In this document: piece by piece, positions 27,549 to 36,081 of the stretch
Numbering within the stretch: the stretch's first letter is position 1
Layout: each line of letters starts with the position of its first letter
Assembly (NCBI GenBank): GCA_002704915.1
Contig: PAIP01000034.1
Coordinates: 69,827-133,826, forward strand
Direction: 5' to 3'
DNA from: Parvularcula sp.
Lineage (GTDB): Bacteria; Pseudomonadota; Alphaproteobacteria; Caulobacterales; Parvularculaceae
DNA: 64,000 bases
Program-made: the position numbers and the translations under genes
Notes under the pieces: generated by a model
The model's input: the letters and a program-made list of their open reading frames with translations, nothing else
Database searches by the model: none
What the model was told of the DNA's origin: nothing

Positions 27549-28955
27549 TCAGGACGCAGGTCCCGGCAATGTAATGCGGAAGGTCGCGCCGGTGTCGTCG
27601 GATTTCTCAAGCGTCAGCAAACCGCCATGGGCGCGGATGATCTCGGCGGCGATGGCCGCGCCGAGGCCGGAGCCGCCGGGCTTTTGCGATCCTTTAAAGG
27701 GCTCGAAAAGATCGGCCTTGGCGTGATCGGGCAGGCCGGGTCCCGTATCGGCGATCAGAATGGCGACGGCGCCGTGTTCCACATAGGCATCGATGGTGAC
27801 CGTTCCTTTCTGATCCTCTCCGCCTGTTTCCTGAAGGGCGTCGACTGCATTGCGCACAAGATTAAAGAGCGCGCGGTAAAGCTGTGTCCGGTCGGCGATG
27901 ATGGTCAGGGATTCCGGCGCATTGTTTTCCGCCGTAACGCCCATGGCCGCCGTGTCGTCAAACACTTCGGCGACAAGCTCGCGCAAGGGAAAGGGTTGCT
28001 TTTCAAGCAGGCGCGTTTCCATTCTTCCGAAAGTGAGCGTGTCGCGGCTCAAGGCGATGGCGCGATCGAGGGCCGAGATCAGGCGCGGAGAAAGTTTGCG
28101 CACGCTCGGATCCTCGGATTTCGCCAGCCGGTCGGACATCAACTGCGCCGAGGCGAGGATGTTGCGCAAATCGTGGCTGATTTTCGATATGCCGGCGCCG
28201 AGCGCGGCGAGCCGGCGGCGCTCGCCTAAAAGGTCGCGCACGCTTTTCTCCATGGCCGCGAGACTTTCCTCGGCGGCGCCGATTTCGTCCTTCCGGCCGG
28301 AAGGCTGCAAAATGCCGTGAGCATTTTCGGGGTCGGCGTCGAAAGCGGTGATGTTTTCAGTGAGCCGCTTCACCGGCCGCACGATCATGCGGTTCAGCGC
28401 CCAGTAAACAAGTCCCGCCGTCAGGGTGGAAATGACCAGTGACAACAGAAAGATGTTGCGGGCGTAGGCGTATAAATCATCGCGCAAAGCCTTTTGCGAG
28501 ACGATAATGTCCACGGTCTGGCCGATGGCGAATTCCGGCTGGCCTGTCGCCTGGATCAGATAATCGCCCCGAGAGAAAAAGGTGCCCCAGGCGTTTGCGA
28601 TCATATCCATGCTGTTTTCCCGCGTGAAGTCGACCCGCACCATATTGGGCGCGCCATGGGGGTTAATCTCCGGCGCGAGGATCAGCATGCGCATGTCATC
28701 GCTGTTGATCGTGACGCCGAGAATATTCGCCGTTGAAAAAAGCTGACGCACCAGCCTTTCATCCGCGGCGCCCTCGCGCGGGCCTTCAAGCGCGAGGCTT
28801 GCAAGATAGGCTTCTTCAAAGCGCATCATGAACCAGTCGCGGCGCTGCTTCGCAATGGACGGCACCAGCACGACGAATTCCGCCACGAAGACGAAAATGA
28901 TCGTCAGCAAAAGAAGTTTCGTTGAAAGGGAGCGGTTTGCGAAAACGGCTTTCAT
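27549..28955 (-). CDS. Orphan membrane sensor histidine kinase
   Basis: 468 residues. Membrane helices at about 13-34 and 168-188 flank a sensor region of about 130 residues, followed by a HAMP domain (RMIVRPVKRLTENI), the phosphorylation site His261 in SKISHDLRNILASAQL, and an ATPase domain with NLVRNAVDAL (N box), ADTGPGLP (G1) and GGSGLGAAIAAEII (G2). No response regulator is adjacent. The start MKAVFANRSL is chosen because the frame upstream runs into a REP repeat. The sensed signal is unknown. Confidence 0.88.
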   Translation of the reverse strand: MKAVFANRSLSTKLLLLTIIFVFVAEFVVLVPSIAKQRRDWFMMRFEEAYLASLALEGPREGAADERLVRQLFSTANILGVTINSDDMRMLILAPEINPHGAPNMVRVDFTRENSMDMIANAWGTFFSRGDYLIQATGQPEFAIGQTVDIIVSQKALRDDLYAYARNIFLLSLVISTLTAGLVYWALNRMIVRPVKRLTENITAFDADPENAHGILQPSGRKDEIGAAEESLAAMEKSVRDLLGERRRLAALGAGISKISHDLRNILASAQLMSDRLAKSEDPSVRKLSPRLISALDRAIALSRDTLTFGRMETRLLEKQPFPLRELVAEVFDDTAAMGVTAENNAPESLTIIADRTQLYRALFNLVRNAVDALQETGGEDQKGTVTIDAYVEHGAVAILIADTGPGLPDHAKADLFEPFKGSQKPGGSGLGAAIAAEIIRAHGGLLTLEKSDDTGATFRITLPGPAS

Positions 28956-29020
28956 GGCGGTTACATCAATTTGCTCAACGAACGCTCTACCGCCTTCGAT
29001 CCATCGAGACGCAAGATTCC

Positions 29021-29093
29021 CTTCATCCTGAGGGGCCGCGTGAAGCGCGGCTGTCTCGAAGGACGAAGGGAATTTTGCTCCTCGGGATGAAGG
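29021..29093. repeat. REP-like hairpin, copy 2 of 3 (mosaic)
   Basis: CTTCATCCTGAGG, a GGCCGCG-TGAA-GCGCGGC hairpin, GTCTCGAAGGACGAAGG, then CCTCGGGATGAAGG. The same modules as in copies at 13549 and 41005, but in a shorter order, show these are mosaic units. It lies between two co-directional genes. Confidence 0.75.
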
Positions 29094-29119
29094 CTTCTGC
29101 TCATTATATACAAAGCGCC

Positions 29120-30532
29120 CTAATCGAAGACGGAAAGAAGGCGCACCAGAAATTTCGTGCGGTCTGAAAACAGGGTGTCGGAATACCATGCGCCCGCTGC
29201 GCGCTTGCTAGCCTCGCCGCGGGTGGGGTAGGGGGCGATCATATCGGTGAAAGCGCGAATCTTGAGGTTGGACGAAATCGCCAGCACCCATGGCTGAAGA
29301 AGGTCGCCGGCGCCGCGCCCTACGACGCCAGCGCCGAGAACATGACCTTTGTTGTCCGTGATGACTTTGACCAGTCCTTGCGTATCCCGCTCGGCTTCGG
29401 CGCGATCATTTTGCGAGAACGGCCAGCGGGCGATCTTGACCTCGCCATGCTGTTCGCGCGCTTCGCGCTCGGTAAGGCCGATCTGCGCAAGCTCCGGGTC
29501 GCAATAGGTGACGCGAGGCGCCAGATGTTCCTTGTTTTTCGAGGGCGCCTTGAACAGGATATTCCGTATAAGGATAGAGGCGTGATAACCGGCGACATGG
29601 GTGAATTGCCGTCCGCCCGCGACATCGCCGGCGGCGTAGACGCGCTTGTTCGTTGTGCGCAGGCGGTTGTCGGTTTTCAGCCCCTTGGCGTCATAGTCGA
29701 CGCCCGCGGCTTCGAGATTGAGGCCGTCGACCGTGGGCTTGCGGCCCACGGCGATCAGGAGATGCGAGCCTTCGATGGCGCGCGCCCCCACAGTGACGCT
29801 GATCCCGGAAAGCGTTTTCTCGATCTTGTCGGCCTTGCCGCCTTCCACAAGGGCGACGCCTTCTTTCACCAATTGCGTGCGGACGATGTCTGCAAGTTCG
29901 GGGTCTTCGCGGCCCAAAATCTTGTCGCCCTCGATCACCGTCACCTTGGCGCCGAGACGCCGATGGGCCTGCGCCATTTCAATGCCGATGGGCCCGCCGC
30001 CAATGATGACCAGATGATCGGGCAGGGCGCGATTGTCGAACAGGGTTTCGTTGGTGAAATAGGGAACATCGTCAAGGCCGGGAATCGGCGGAACAAAGGG
30101 CCTCGATCCCGTCGCAATGACAAAATGCTTCGCTCTGACGGTCGTGTCGCCGGCCCTGATTTCGCGCGGACCTGTGAAAGAGGCAGGCTCGCGGATGACG
30201 GTGACGCCGAGGCCTTCGAAACGTTCCTGGCTGTCGATGGGCGCGATGCTTTCGATGACGCCGTGAACGTGTTTCATCACGGCGGCGAAATCGATTTTCG
30301 GCTCCGCGCTGGCGACGCCGAATTTTTCCGCCTCGCGCATGTCTTCGGCGCGCGCGGCTGCGGCGATCAGCGCCTTGGACGGCACGCAGCCTGTGTTGAG
30401 GCAGTCGCCGCCCATCTCGCCTTTTTCGATGAGCACGACTTTGCGTCCGAGCATGGCGGCGCCGGCGGCGACGGAGAGGCCGCCGGACCCTGCGCCTATG
30501 ATGCAAAGATCCGCCTTGATTGTCTCGGTCAT
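29120..30532 (-). CDS. Pyridine nucleotide-disulfide oxidoreductase (mercuric-reductase/lipoamide-dehydrogenase-like)
   Basis: 470 residues. FAD site IIGAGSGGLSVAAGAAMLG, redox-active disulfide GGDCLNTGCVPSKALI, NAD(P)-binding GGGPIGIEMAQAHRRLGA, second FAD block VYAAGDVAGG, and a C-terminal dimer domain. The usual C-terminal catalytic H-x-x-P-T-x-x-E of lipoamide dehydrogenase is replaced by APYPTRGEA, as in the poorly characterised MerA-like group linked to TVP38 proteins; MerA's own terminal Cys pair is absent. The ATG overlaps the stop of the TVP38 gene (ATGA), so translation is coupled. True substrate unknown. Confidence 0.85.
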   Translation of the reverse strand: MTETIKADLCIIGAGSGGLSVAAGAAMLGRKVVLIEKGEMGGDCLNTGCVPSKALIAAAARAEDMREAEKFGVASAEPKIDFAAVMKHVHGVIESIAPIDSQERFEGLGVTVIREPASFTGPREIRAGDTTVRAKHFVIATGSRPFVPPIPGLDDVPYFTNETLFDNRALPDHLVIIGGGPIGIEMAQAHRRLGAKVTVIEGDKILGREDPELADIVRTQLVKEGVALVEGGKADKIEKTLSGISVTVGARAIEGSHLLIAVGRKPTVDGLNLEAAGVDYDAKGLKTDNRLRTTNKRVYAAGDVAGGRQFTHVAGYHASILIRNILFKAPSKNKEHLAPRVTYCDPELAQIGLTEREAREQHGEVKIARWPFSQNDRAEAERDTQGLVKVITDNKGHVLGAGVVGRGAGDLLQPWVLAISSNLKIRAFTDMIAPYPTRGEASKRAAGAWYSDTLFSDRTKFLVRLLSVFD

Positions 30533-31278
30533 TTCTGTTGCGCTCCGGGCGTTGCTTTGCGTTTTAAAAAGACCGGGATCAGCGCCAGCACGATAAGGCC
30601 GATGATCGGCGTCAAGGTTTCGGGTTTCAGGAGCACCCCGGAAAGGGAAAGGTCTTCGCCCGCATCGAAGGCGGCGCCCGCCGCCGCGCCGATGCTCGCA
30701 TAGACGAAGGAGCCGGGGATGATGCCAAAAAAAGTGCCGATGAGAAAATTCCGCAATGATACGCCGAGAAGCCCGGCGGCGATGTTGACGCCCCAAAAAG
30801 GAAAGACCGGCGCCAGCCTCAGAACGAACATGTAGGAAAGTTCGCCCTCGCGAAAACCCTTCTCCATGCGTTTCGCCAACCCGCCGGCCTTTTTGGACAG
30901 GATATCGCCAAGCGCCGTGCGGGCGGCGAGAAAGATGATGGTCGATCCAAGCGTTGCGGCCACAACGATGAGCGGTGCGCCGACCCAGAGGCCGAAGAGG
31001 TAACCGCCGAAAATGGTGAGGATGGAAGCCCCCGGAAAAGAGATGGCGACCGCCGCGGCGTAAACGGCCACAAAGATCGCCATGGCGCGCAACGGCTCAT
31101 CCGTCACCCAGCCGCGCAGGAGCTCGCGGTTTTCCCGCAGCGAATCGAGGGTGAAATAGCGGTGCAGACCGAGGGCGAAAAACAGGGCAAGCGCGGCCCC
31201 GATCATCAGGAGCGGCGCAAGGCGCCGGATCGGGCCTTTGACGGCTGGCTGGCTGGCGGGGGGCTGAGTATCGGACAA
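30529..31278 (-). CDS. TVP38/TMEM64-family membrane protein (TTG start proposed)
   Basis: 249 residues with about five to six membrane segments and the SNARE-assoc/VTT signature: ISFPGASILTIFGGYLFG, LAARTALGD and LRLAPVFPFWGVNIAAGLLG. The VTT family includes DedA and TMEM41/64 and is linked to lipid scrambling or export. I propose TTG 31278 (SDTQPPASQP follows) because GAAAGG lies ten bases upstream; an ATG at 31392 would add 38 residues without coding character. It overlaps by 4 nt with the disulfide oxidoreductase, an association seen repeatedly in bacteria. Confidence 0.83.
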   Translation of the reverse strand: MSDTQPPASQPAVKGPIRRLAPLLMIGAALALFFALGLHRYFTLDSLRENRELLRGWVTDEPLRAMAIFVAVYAAAVAISFPGASILTIFGGYLFGLWVGAPLIVVAATLGSTIIFLAARTALGDILSKKAGGLAKRMEKGFREGELSYMFVLRLAPVFPFWGVNIAAGLLGVSLRNFLIGTFFGIIPGSFVYASIGAAAGAAFDAGEDLSLSGVLLKPETLTPIIGLIVLALIPVFLKRKATPGAQQK

Positions 31279-31469
31279 GAAAAAAGCCTTTCGGGAATCG
31301 GGCGTGAGTATACCGGTCTTGCGGTGCGACGCCCGGCTTTCTAGAGGAAAACCTCGTGATTTCCCGCTCACAGCTTGGCCGGCCGCAGTCACAAGCGCGC
31401 GAAATGAGGCGCCGGGACACAGAAAACGCGATTTCAGCCAAAACCCGCCGGATTCCGCCCCTTCCGGTG

Positions 31470-31497
31470 TTGACGACAGAGCGGCCCCGGTTTATCT
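31470..31497 (+). promoter_or_regulatory. Promoter of rpmH-rnpA-yidC
   Basis: TTGACG (31470-31475), 16 bp, TTATCT (31492-31497). The leader to rpmH would be about 75 nt. The 302-bp gap 31279-31580 also contains the start region of the divergent TVP38 gene; nothing else stands out. Confidence 0.55.
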
Positions 31498-31580
31498 CCC
31501 CCGGCTCTTGATCAATGTACTTGTTTGACTGCTGATTGGCGGCGCGCGCCGCTCAGCGCCCGTCTTTTGAGGATCGACCG

Positions 31581-31715
31581 ATGAAACGCACCTTTCAACC
31601 GAGCCGGCTGAAGCGCAAGCGCCGTCACGGCTTCCGCGCGCGCAAAGCGACCAAAGGCGGCCGCAAAGTGCTGGCTGCGCGTCGCTCCAAGGGCCGCAAG
31701 CGGCTCTCGGCATAA
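31581..31715 (+). CDS. rpmH: 50S ribosomal protein bL34
   Basis: 44 residues, strongly basic: [18 protein letters not shown] then [25 protein letters not shown]. This is the canonical bL34. GAGGATCGACCG precedes the ATG with GAGG as the ribosome-binding site. The order rpmH-rnpA-yidC-yihA is conserved in bacteria. Confidence 0.97.
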   Translation: MKRTFQPSRLKRKRRHGFRARKATKGGRKVLAARRSKGRKRLSA

Positions 31716-31787
31716 TTGGCCGATTGAGCCCTGTCGAAGAAAACTCAGGCCAATCAACCCTCTAGCCTCGCGGTGGCGGGGACCCCC

Positions 31788-32123
31788 ATGGATGTCATCA
31801 GGAAACGTCAGGATTTTCTGGCGATGCGTTCGGCCGACAAGGCCCAGAGCGCTTCATTTCTGATGCTCGCCCGGAAAAATCCTGAAAACGGGGCCTCGGC
31901 CCGCCTTGGCCTCACCGTCACCAAAAAACTCGGCTCCGCCGTGATCCGCAACCGCATCCGGCGGCGGCTCAGAGCTGCGGCGCGGGAGGTTTTTCCGGCC
32001 CATGCCCGCTCCGGCACCGACTATGTTCTCATCGCCAGGAAAGCGGCGTATGACCGCAATTTCACGGCGTTGCTTGACGATATGAAGCGCGCCCTTTTAA
32101 GGCTCTCCCGCAACCCTACATAA
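31788..32123 (+). CDS. rnpA: Ribonuclease P protein component
   Basis: 111 residues. Protein subunit that helps the RNase P RNA remove tRNA 5' leaders. LGLTVTKKLGSAVIRNRIRR (the RNR motif region) with RLRAAAREVF, and DYVLIARKAAYDRNF identify it. ATG 31788 gives the usual MDVIRKRQDF N-terminus; an upstream in-frame GTG (31773) is less likely. Confidence 0.95.
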   Translation: MDVIRKRQDFLAMRSADKAQSASFLMLARKNPENGASARLGLTVTKKLGSAVIRNRIRRRLRAAAREVFPAHARSGTDYVLIARKAAYDRNFTALLDDMKRALLRLSRNPT

Positions 32124-32179
32124 CAACGGATTTAAACGGGGCAGTCCCCGCGATCTCCAGCAATACATCGGGATTTTTC

Positions 32180-33982
32180 ATGGACCGCAATCTGATCTTG
32201 GCGATCGTCCTTTCCTTCGGCGTGTTCCTCCTCTGGGACTATATGGTCCTCGGTCCGCAGCGCGAGGCGCAGGAAGCGGCGCGCCAGGCGCAGGCGACCG
32301 AGCAGACCGAAACAGCGGCGGCTCAGGATATGGACCCGGATATTGGCGGTCTTGTCGGCGAGGCGGCGGCGCTGACGGTCAGCGATGCGATCGCCAAGGC
32401 CGATGCGCGCGTGCCGATCAAGACCCCGACGCTGGAAGGGTCGATCAACTTGAAGGGCGGCCGTTTCGACGACCTTGTTTTGTTGCAATATCACCAGACG
32501 GTCGACGAAAGCAGTCCGCCGATCCGTCTCTTGAGCCCCGCGGAAACCGAACACGGCCATTTCATGCAACAGGGCTGGGCCGTCGGCAAGGACACGCAGG
32601 CCGGCGCGCAATGGACGGCGCCGGAAGGGGCGGTGTTAACGCCGTCGACGCCCGTGACCCTGACGCGAACCAATGGCGATCTGACTTTCGAAAAAACCAT
32701 TTCCGTCGATGACCGCTACATGTTCACGGTCACGCAAAGCGTCACCAACACTTCAGGTGAAACCAAAAATCTTCGCCCTTATTCGACGGTGACCCAGCGC
32801 AATACGCCGGAAGAATATCGCAACTTCATGATCCTTCACGAAGGCCCGCTCGGCGTCATCGGAACGAAGCTTTATGAGCGGAAATACAACAAGCTGAAAA
32901 AGAACAAGAACGCGAAGATCGAAGAAAGCGGCGTCGGCGGCTGGGTCGGCATCACCAACAAATTCTGGCTCGCCGCTTCCATTCCGCCGGCGGACGCCGA
33001 AATCGAAGCGACCCTCGCCAATCGCGGCACGACCGAAAAGCCCATATTCGAGGCGTTCTACGCCATGCCGGCGGTTTCGCTCGCGCCGGGCGAAACGCAC
33101 AGCATGCAGTCATACATGTTCGGCGGGCCGAAAGATGTGGATCTTCTGCAATCTTATGAGGCCTCGTCCGAACAGGGCGGCCTCGGCGTTTATGATTTCG
33201 ATAAGGCCGTCGACTGGGGGCATCTGTTCTTCCTGACGCGGCCGATTTTCTACACGCTCAATTTCTTCGGAGATCTTACCGGAAATTTCGGCATCGCCAT
33301 TATCCTTCTGACCTTGATTATCAAGCTCATTTTGTTCCCGATTGCGAACAAGGGCTATGAGTCCATGTCGAAGATGAAAAAGCTGCAGCCTGAAGTGAAA
33401 AAGCTGCAGGAGCGATACGCCGACGACAAGATGAAACTCCAGCAGGAGATGATGGCGCTCTACAAAAAGGAAAAGATGAACCCGCTGGCGGGCTGTTTCC
33501 CGATTCTTTTGCAGATGCCGATTTTTTACGCGCTTTACAAAACGCTGTTCGTCACTATCGAACTGCGTCACCAGCCCTTTCTCTATATTAACGACCTGTC
33601 GGCGCCCGACCCGACGACCATTTTCAACCTGTTCGGCTTGTTACCGTTCGACCCCACGGTTTTGCCGGTTATCGGCGGTTTTCTCGGCATCGGCTTTTTG
33701 CCGGTTCTGATGGGCGTCGCCATGTGGTTCCAGACAAAGCTCAATCCGCCGCCGGCCGATCCGGTTCAGGCGCAGGTCTTCGCCTTCATGCCGTTTATTT
33801 TCGTATTCATCTTTGCGCCGTTCGCCGCTGGGCTCGTACTTTACTGGTTCTGGAACACGACCCTCGGCATTTTGCAGCAATGGTACATCATGAAAAAGAA
33901 CGGCGTGAAAGTTGAGCTCGGCCAGCGGCTGAACCTGCCCTGGGCGAAAAAGAATGCTGACGCCGCCGGCGATGCGAAGTGA
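32180..33982 (+). CDS. yidC: Membrane protein insertase YidC (Oxa1)
   Basis: 600 residues. An N-terminal membrane anchor ([20 protein letters not shown]), a Gln/Ala/Glu-rich linker, a large periplasmic beta-sandwich domain typical of Gram-negative YidC, and a C-terminal Oxa1 core of five helices (from [59 protein letters not shown]). It inserts and folds inner-membrane proteins, including subunit c of ATP synthase. The stop overlaps the GTG of yihA by 4 nt. Confidence 0.96.
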   Translation: MDRNLILAIVLSFGVFLLWDYMVLGPQREAQEAARQAQATEQTETAAAQDMDPDIGGLVGEAAALTVSDAIAKADARVPIKTPTLEGSINLKGGRFDDLVLLQYHQTVDESSPPIRLLSPAETEHGHFMQQGWAVGKDTQAGAQWTAPEGAVLTPSTPVTLTRTNGDLTFEKTISVDDRYMFTVTQSVTNTSGETKNLRPYSTVTQRNTPEEYRNFMILHEGPLGVIGTKLYERKYNKLKKNKNAKIEESGVGGWVGITNKFWLAASIPPADAEIEATLANRGTTEKPIFEAFYAMPAVSLAPGETHSMQSYMFGGPKDVDLLQSYEASSEQGGLGVYDFDKAVDWGHLFFLTRPIFYTLNFFGDLTGNFGIAIILLTLIIKLILFPIANKGYESMSKMKKLQPEVKKLQERYADDKMKLQQEMMALYKKEKMNPLAGCFPILLQMPIFYALYKTLFVTIELRHQPFLYINDLSAPDPTTIFNLFGLLPFDPTVLPVIGGFLGIGFLPVLMGVAMWFQTKLNPPPADPVQAQVFAFMPFIFVFIFAPFAAGLVLYWFWNTTLGILQQWYIMKKNGVKVELGQRLNLPWAKKNADAAGDAK

Positions 33983-34626
33983 CGAGAAGCGAAGAAGAGT
34001 TCACGCCGCAGCAGATTGAAGCGGGCCGGCTCATGTTCGCCAGGCGAGCCGAGTTCATGCTCGGCGTCGTCGATCTTGACGCCTTGCCTGATGAGGGACC
34101 AGCGGAGGTGGCTTTCGCCGGCCGCTCCAATGTGGGCAAGTCCACGCTTTTGAATGCGCTGACAGGTCAGAACGGCCTTGCACGCGCCTCCAACACGCCG
34201 GGCCGCACGCGGGAGATCAATTATTTCGATCTCGAAGGCGCCATGCGGCTCGTCGACCTGCCGGGCTATGGCTATGCGAAAGCCTCGCGCAAGGATGTGG
34301 AGCGGTGGACGGCGCTGACGCGGGATTTCCTGCGCGGCCGCTCGGTGCTGCGCCGTGTCTGCGTGCTTGTGGATTCCCGCCACGGTCTCAAACAAACGGA
34401 CCGGGAGGTGATGGACCTCCTCGATGAAGCGGCGGTGAACTATCAGATCGTTCTGACGAAGACCGACAAGATCAAACCGACGGCGCTGGAAAAACTGATC
34501 GAGGCGACGGGACAGCAGATCATGAAACGTCCTGCGGCGCACCCCATTGTCCGCGCCACATCCTCCGAAAAAGGCGACGGCATTGCGGAACTTCGCGCCG
34601 ATCTGGCGATGCTGGCGGTTCAGTAG
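33979..34626 (+). CDS. yihA: Ribosome biogenesis GTPase YihA/YsxC (EngB)
   Basis: 215 residues. TRAFAC GTPase acting in late 50S assembly: P-loop [11 protein letters not shown], switch [14 protein letters not shown]3 [13 protein letters not shown]4 [10 protein letters not shown]5 ATSSEKGDG. The GTG start overlaps yidC (GTGA), showing coupling. Family length and motif order are standard. Confidence 0.95.
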   Translation: MTRSEEEFTPQQIEAGRLMFARRAEFMLGVVDLDALPDEGPAEVAFAGRSNVGKSTLLNALTGQNGLARASNTPGRTREINYFDLEGAMRLVDLPGYGYAKASRKDVERWTALTRDFLRGRSVLRRVCVLVDSRHGLKQTDREVMDLLDEAAVNYQIVLTKTDKIKPTALEKLIEATGQQIMKRPAAHPIVRATSSEKGDGIAELRADLAMLAVQ

Positions 34627-34659
34627 CGCTTTTCCAAGAGTTTTGAAGGCAATGCGAGC

Positions 34660-34790
34660 CCCCCACCCAAAACTGCTGCGCAGTTTTGACCTCCCCTCGA
34701 GGGGGAGGTGAAGCAGCGGCAAGCTTGACATCCTACCTCCCCCTTGAGGGGAGGTCGAAAGGGCATAAGCCCTTTCGGGAGGGGGGCATC
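34660..34790. repeat. C/G-rich intergenic repeat with nested palindromes
   Basis: It contains AAAACTGCTGCGCAGTTTT (perfect hairpin), ACCTCCCCTCGAGGGGGAGGT, and CCTCCCCCTTGAGGGGAGG, then AAGGGCATAAGCCCTTT, closed by outer CCCCCCAC/GAGGGGGGC arms. The design recurs at 19403-19507. It separates yihA and xerC and probably belongs to a genome-wide intergenic palindrome family. Confidence 0.6.
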
Positions 34791-34836
34791 AACGCCAGTA
34801 AGTTTTTGTTAACCTTCTCCGGCGCGTGATGGTTTC

Positions 34837-35781
34837 ATGGCGCAAAGCGAAATCAGCAGCGAAAACTCGCTCGCCCACTGGCGGGGCGCATTCGAGCGCT
34901 ATCTGAAATCGGAAAAGCGGGCCAGCGCCTATACGCTGCGCAATTATGCGGCGACGTTGTCTCGGTTTGAGGTTTTTCTCAACGGTCACCTTGGCGGTTC
35001 TGCAACGCTGAACGACTTGTCCCGTCTCGAAACCAGGGATTTCCGCGCCTATCTCGCGGCGCGCCGTAATGAAGGGTTGGGGCCGCCGTCGCTGAAACTC
35101 GAACTCTCGGCGCTCAAGACGTTTTATAAGTTTCTCGGCAAGCGCGCTGATGTGGAGAATGACGCCATTTCCGCCATGCGCGGACCGAAAGCGAAGGAGC
35201 GCCTGCCGCGTCCGGTGACGGAAACGGATGCGGACGCTTTGATCGACGCGGCGGCGACGATGAAGACGTCGACGCGCAAGAAGACTTGGGAACAGGCGCG
35301 CGACGCCGCCTTGATTACGCTGCTCTATGGCGCGGGACTGCGCATCTCGGAGGCGCTTTCTCTGCGCTGGTCCGACACGCCCTTGGGCGAAACGCTGCGC
35401 ATCAAGGGCAAAGGCGCAAAGACGCGTCTTGTGCCGGTGGTTCCTGCCGCGCGCGAAGCGGTGGCGGCTTACCAGAAACTCTGTCCCTATGGCGGCGAGG
35501 CCGATGACCCGCTGTTTTACTCAACCCGCGGCAAGCCTCTCTCGGCGACGCTCGCCCAGCGCACCATGGCGAAGCTGCGCGCGGCGCTTGGACTTCCGGA
35601 CTCGGCGACGCCCCATGCTTTACGTCATGGATTTGCAACGCATCTGTTATCCGCGGGCGGCGATTTGCGCGCCATTCAGGAATTGCTCGGCCATTCTTCG
35701 CTCGCAGCTACCCAGCGCTATACGAAGATCGACAGGGAAAACCTTCTCAAGGTTTTCGACAAGGCGCACCCAAGGGCTTGA
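34837..35781 (+). CDS. xerC: Tyrosine recombinase XerC
   Basis: 314 residues. The catalytic set is complete: Arg169 (GAGLRISE), Lys195 (KGKGAKTR), His260/Arg263 (HALRHGF), His286 (LLGHSSLA), Tyr295 (TQRYTKI), with a SAM-like N-terminal core-binding domain. With XerD it resolves chromosome dimers at dif. Its place among core genes and full family length argue for XerC rather than a phage integrase. No dif-like site was seen next to it. Confidence 0.9.
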   Translation: MAQSEISSENSLAHWRGAFERYLKSEKRASAYTLRNYAATLSRFEVFLNGHLGGSATLNDLSRLETRDFRAYLAARRNEGLGPPSLKLELSALKTFYKFLGKRADVENDAISAMRGPKAKERLPRPVTETDADALIDAAATMKTSTRKKTWEQARDAALITLLYGAGLRISEALSLRWSDTPLGETLRIKGKGAKTRLVPVVPAAREAVAAYQKLCPYGGEADDPLFYSTRGKPLSATLAQRTMAKLRAALGLPDSATPHALRHGFATHLLSAGGDLRAIQELLGHSSLAATQRYTKIDRENLLKVFDKAHPRA

Positions 35782-35798
35782 GAGCGGCTAGTATTTTC

Positions 35799-36029
35799 TC
35801 AACTCTTTTGCTGCTTATCGTTGTCATTTTTGGACGACAAAAAACGCCCTGACAGTCGGGTATGAAAGACGAGGATAGCTATCCACAAGCAGAAAATGAG
35901 AGCCTTTCCGGCACCTTCCTGTAACGTCAGACCAAATCGGCTCAAAATATTCTCCGCCAGAGGAGAAACAAGCAATACCGTGCATATGAGTAGCGATAAA
36001 GCAATTAGGGTTACTGCGAATATTCTCAC
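35799..36029 (-). CDS. Small two-helix membrane protein, AT-rich orphan
   Basis: 76 residues starting at a GTG. AAGGAGG lies six bases upstream, one of the best ribosome-binding sites in the window. Two hydrophobic stretches (VTLIALSLLICTVLLVSPL and ALIFCLWIAILVFHTRL) suggest two membrane helices with a polar lysine-rich tail (SSKNDNDKQQKS). I do not recognise the family. The composition is AT-richer than its neighbours, suggesting acquisition. It is convergent with xerC. Confidence 0.6.
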   Translation of the reverse strand: MRIFAVTLIALSLLICTVLLVSPLAENILSRFGLTLQEGAGKALIFCLWIAILVFHTRLSGRFLSSKNDNDKQQKS

Positions 36030-36081
36030 TAATTGCCTCCTTCACAAGCCGCTATAACTCTAATTTGACGGGACAAGATCA

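Noticed and set aside
34837-35781. Phage or integron integrase
   Set aside because: Length, motifs and core-gene context fit XerC; no attachment repeats or phage genes flank it.
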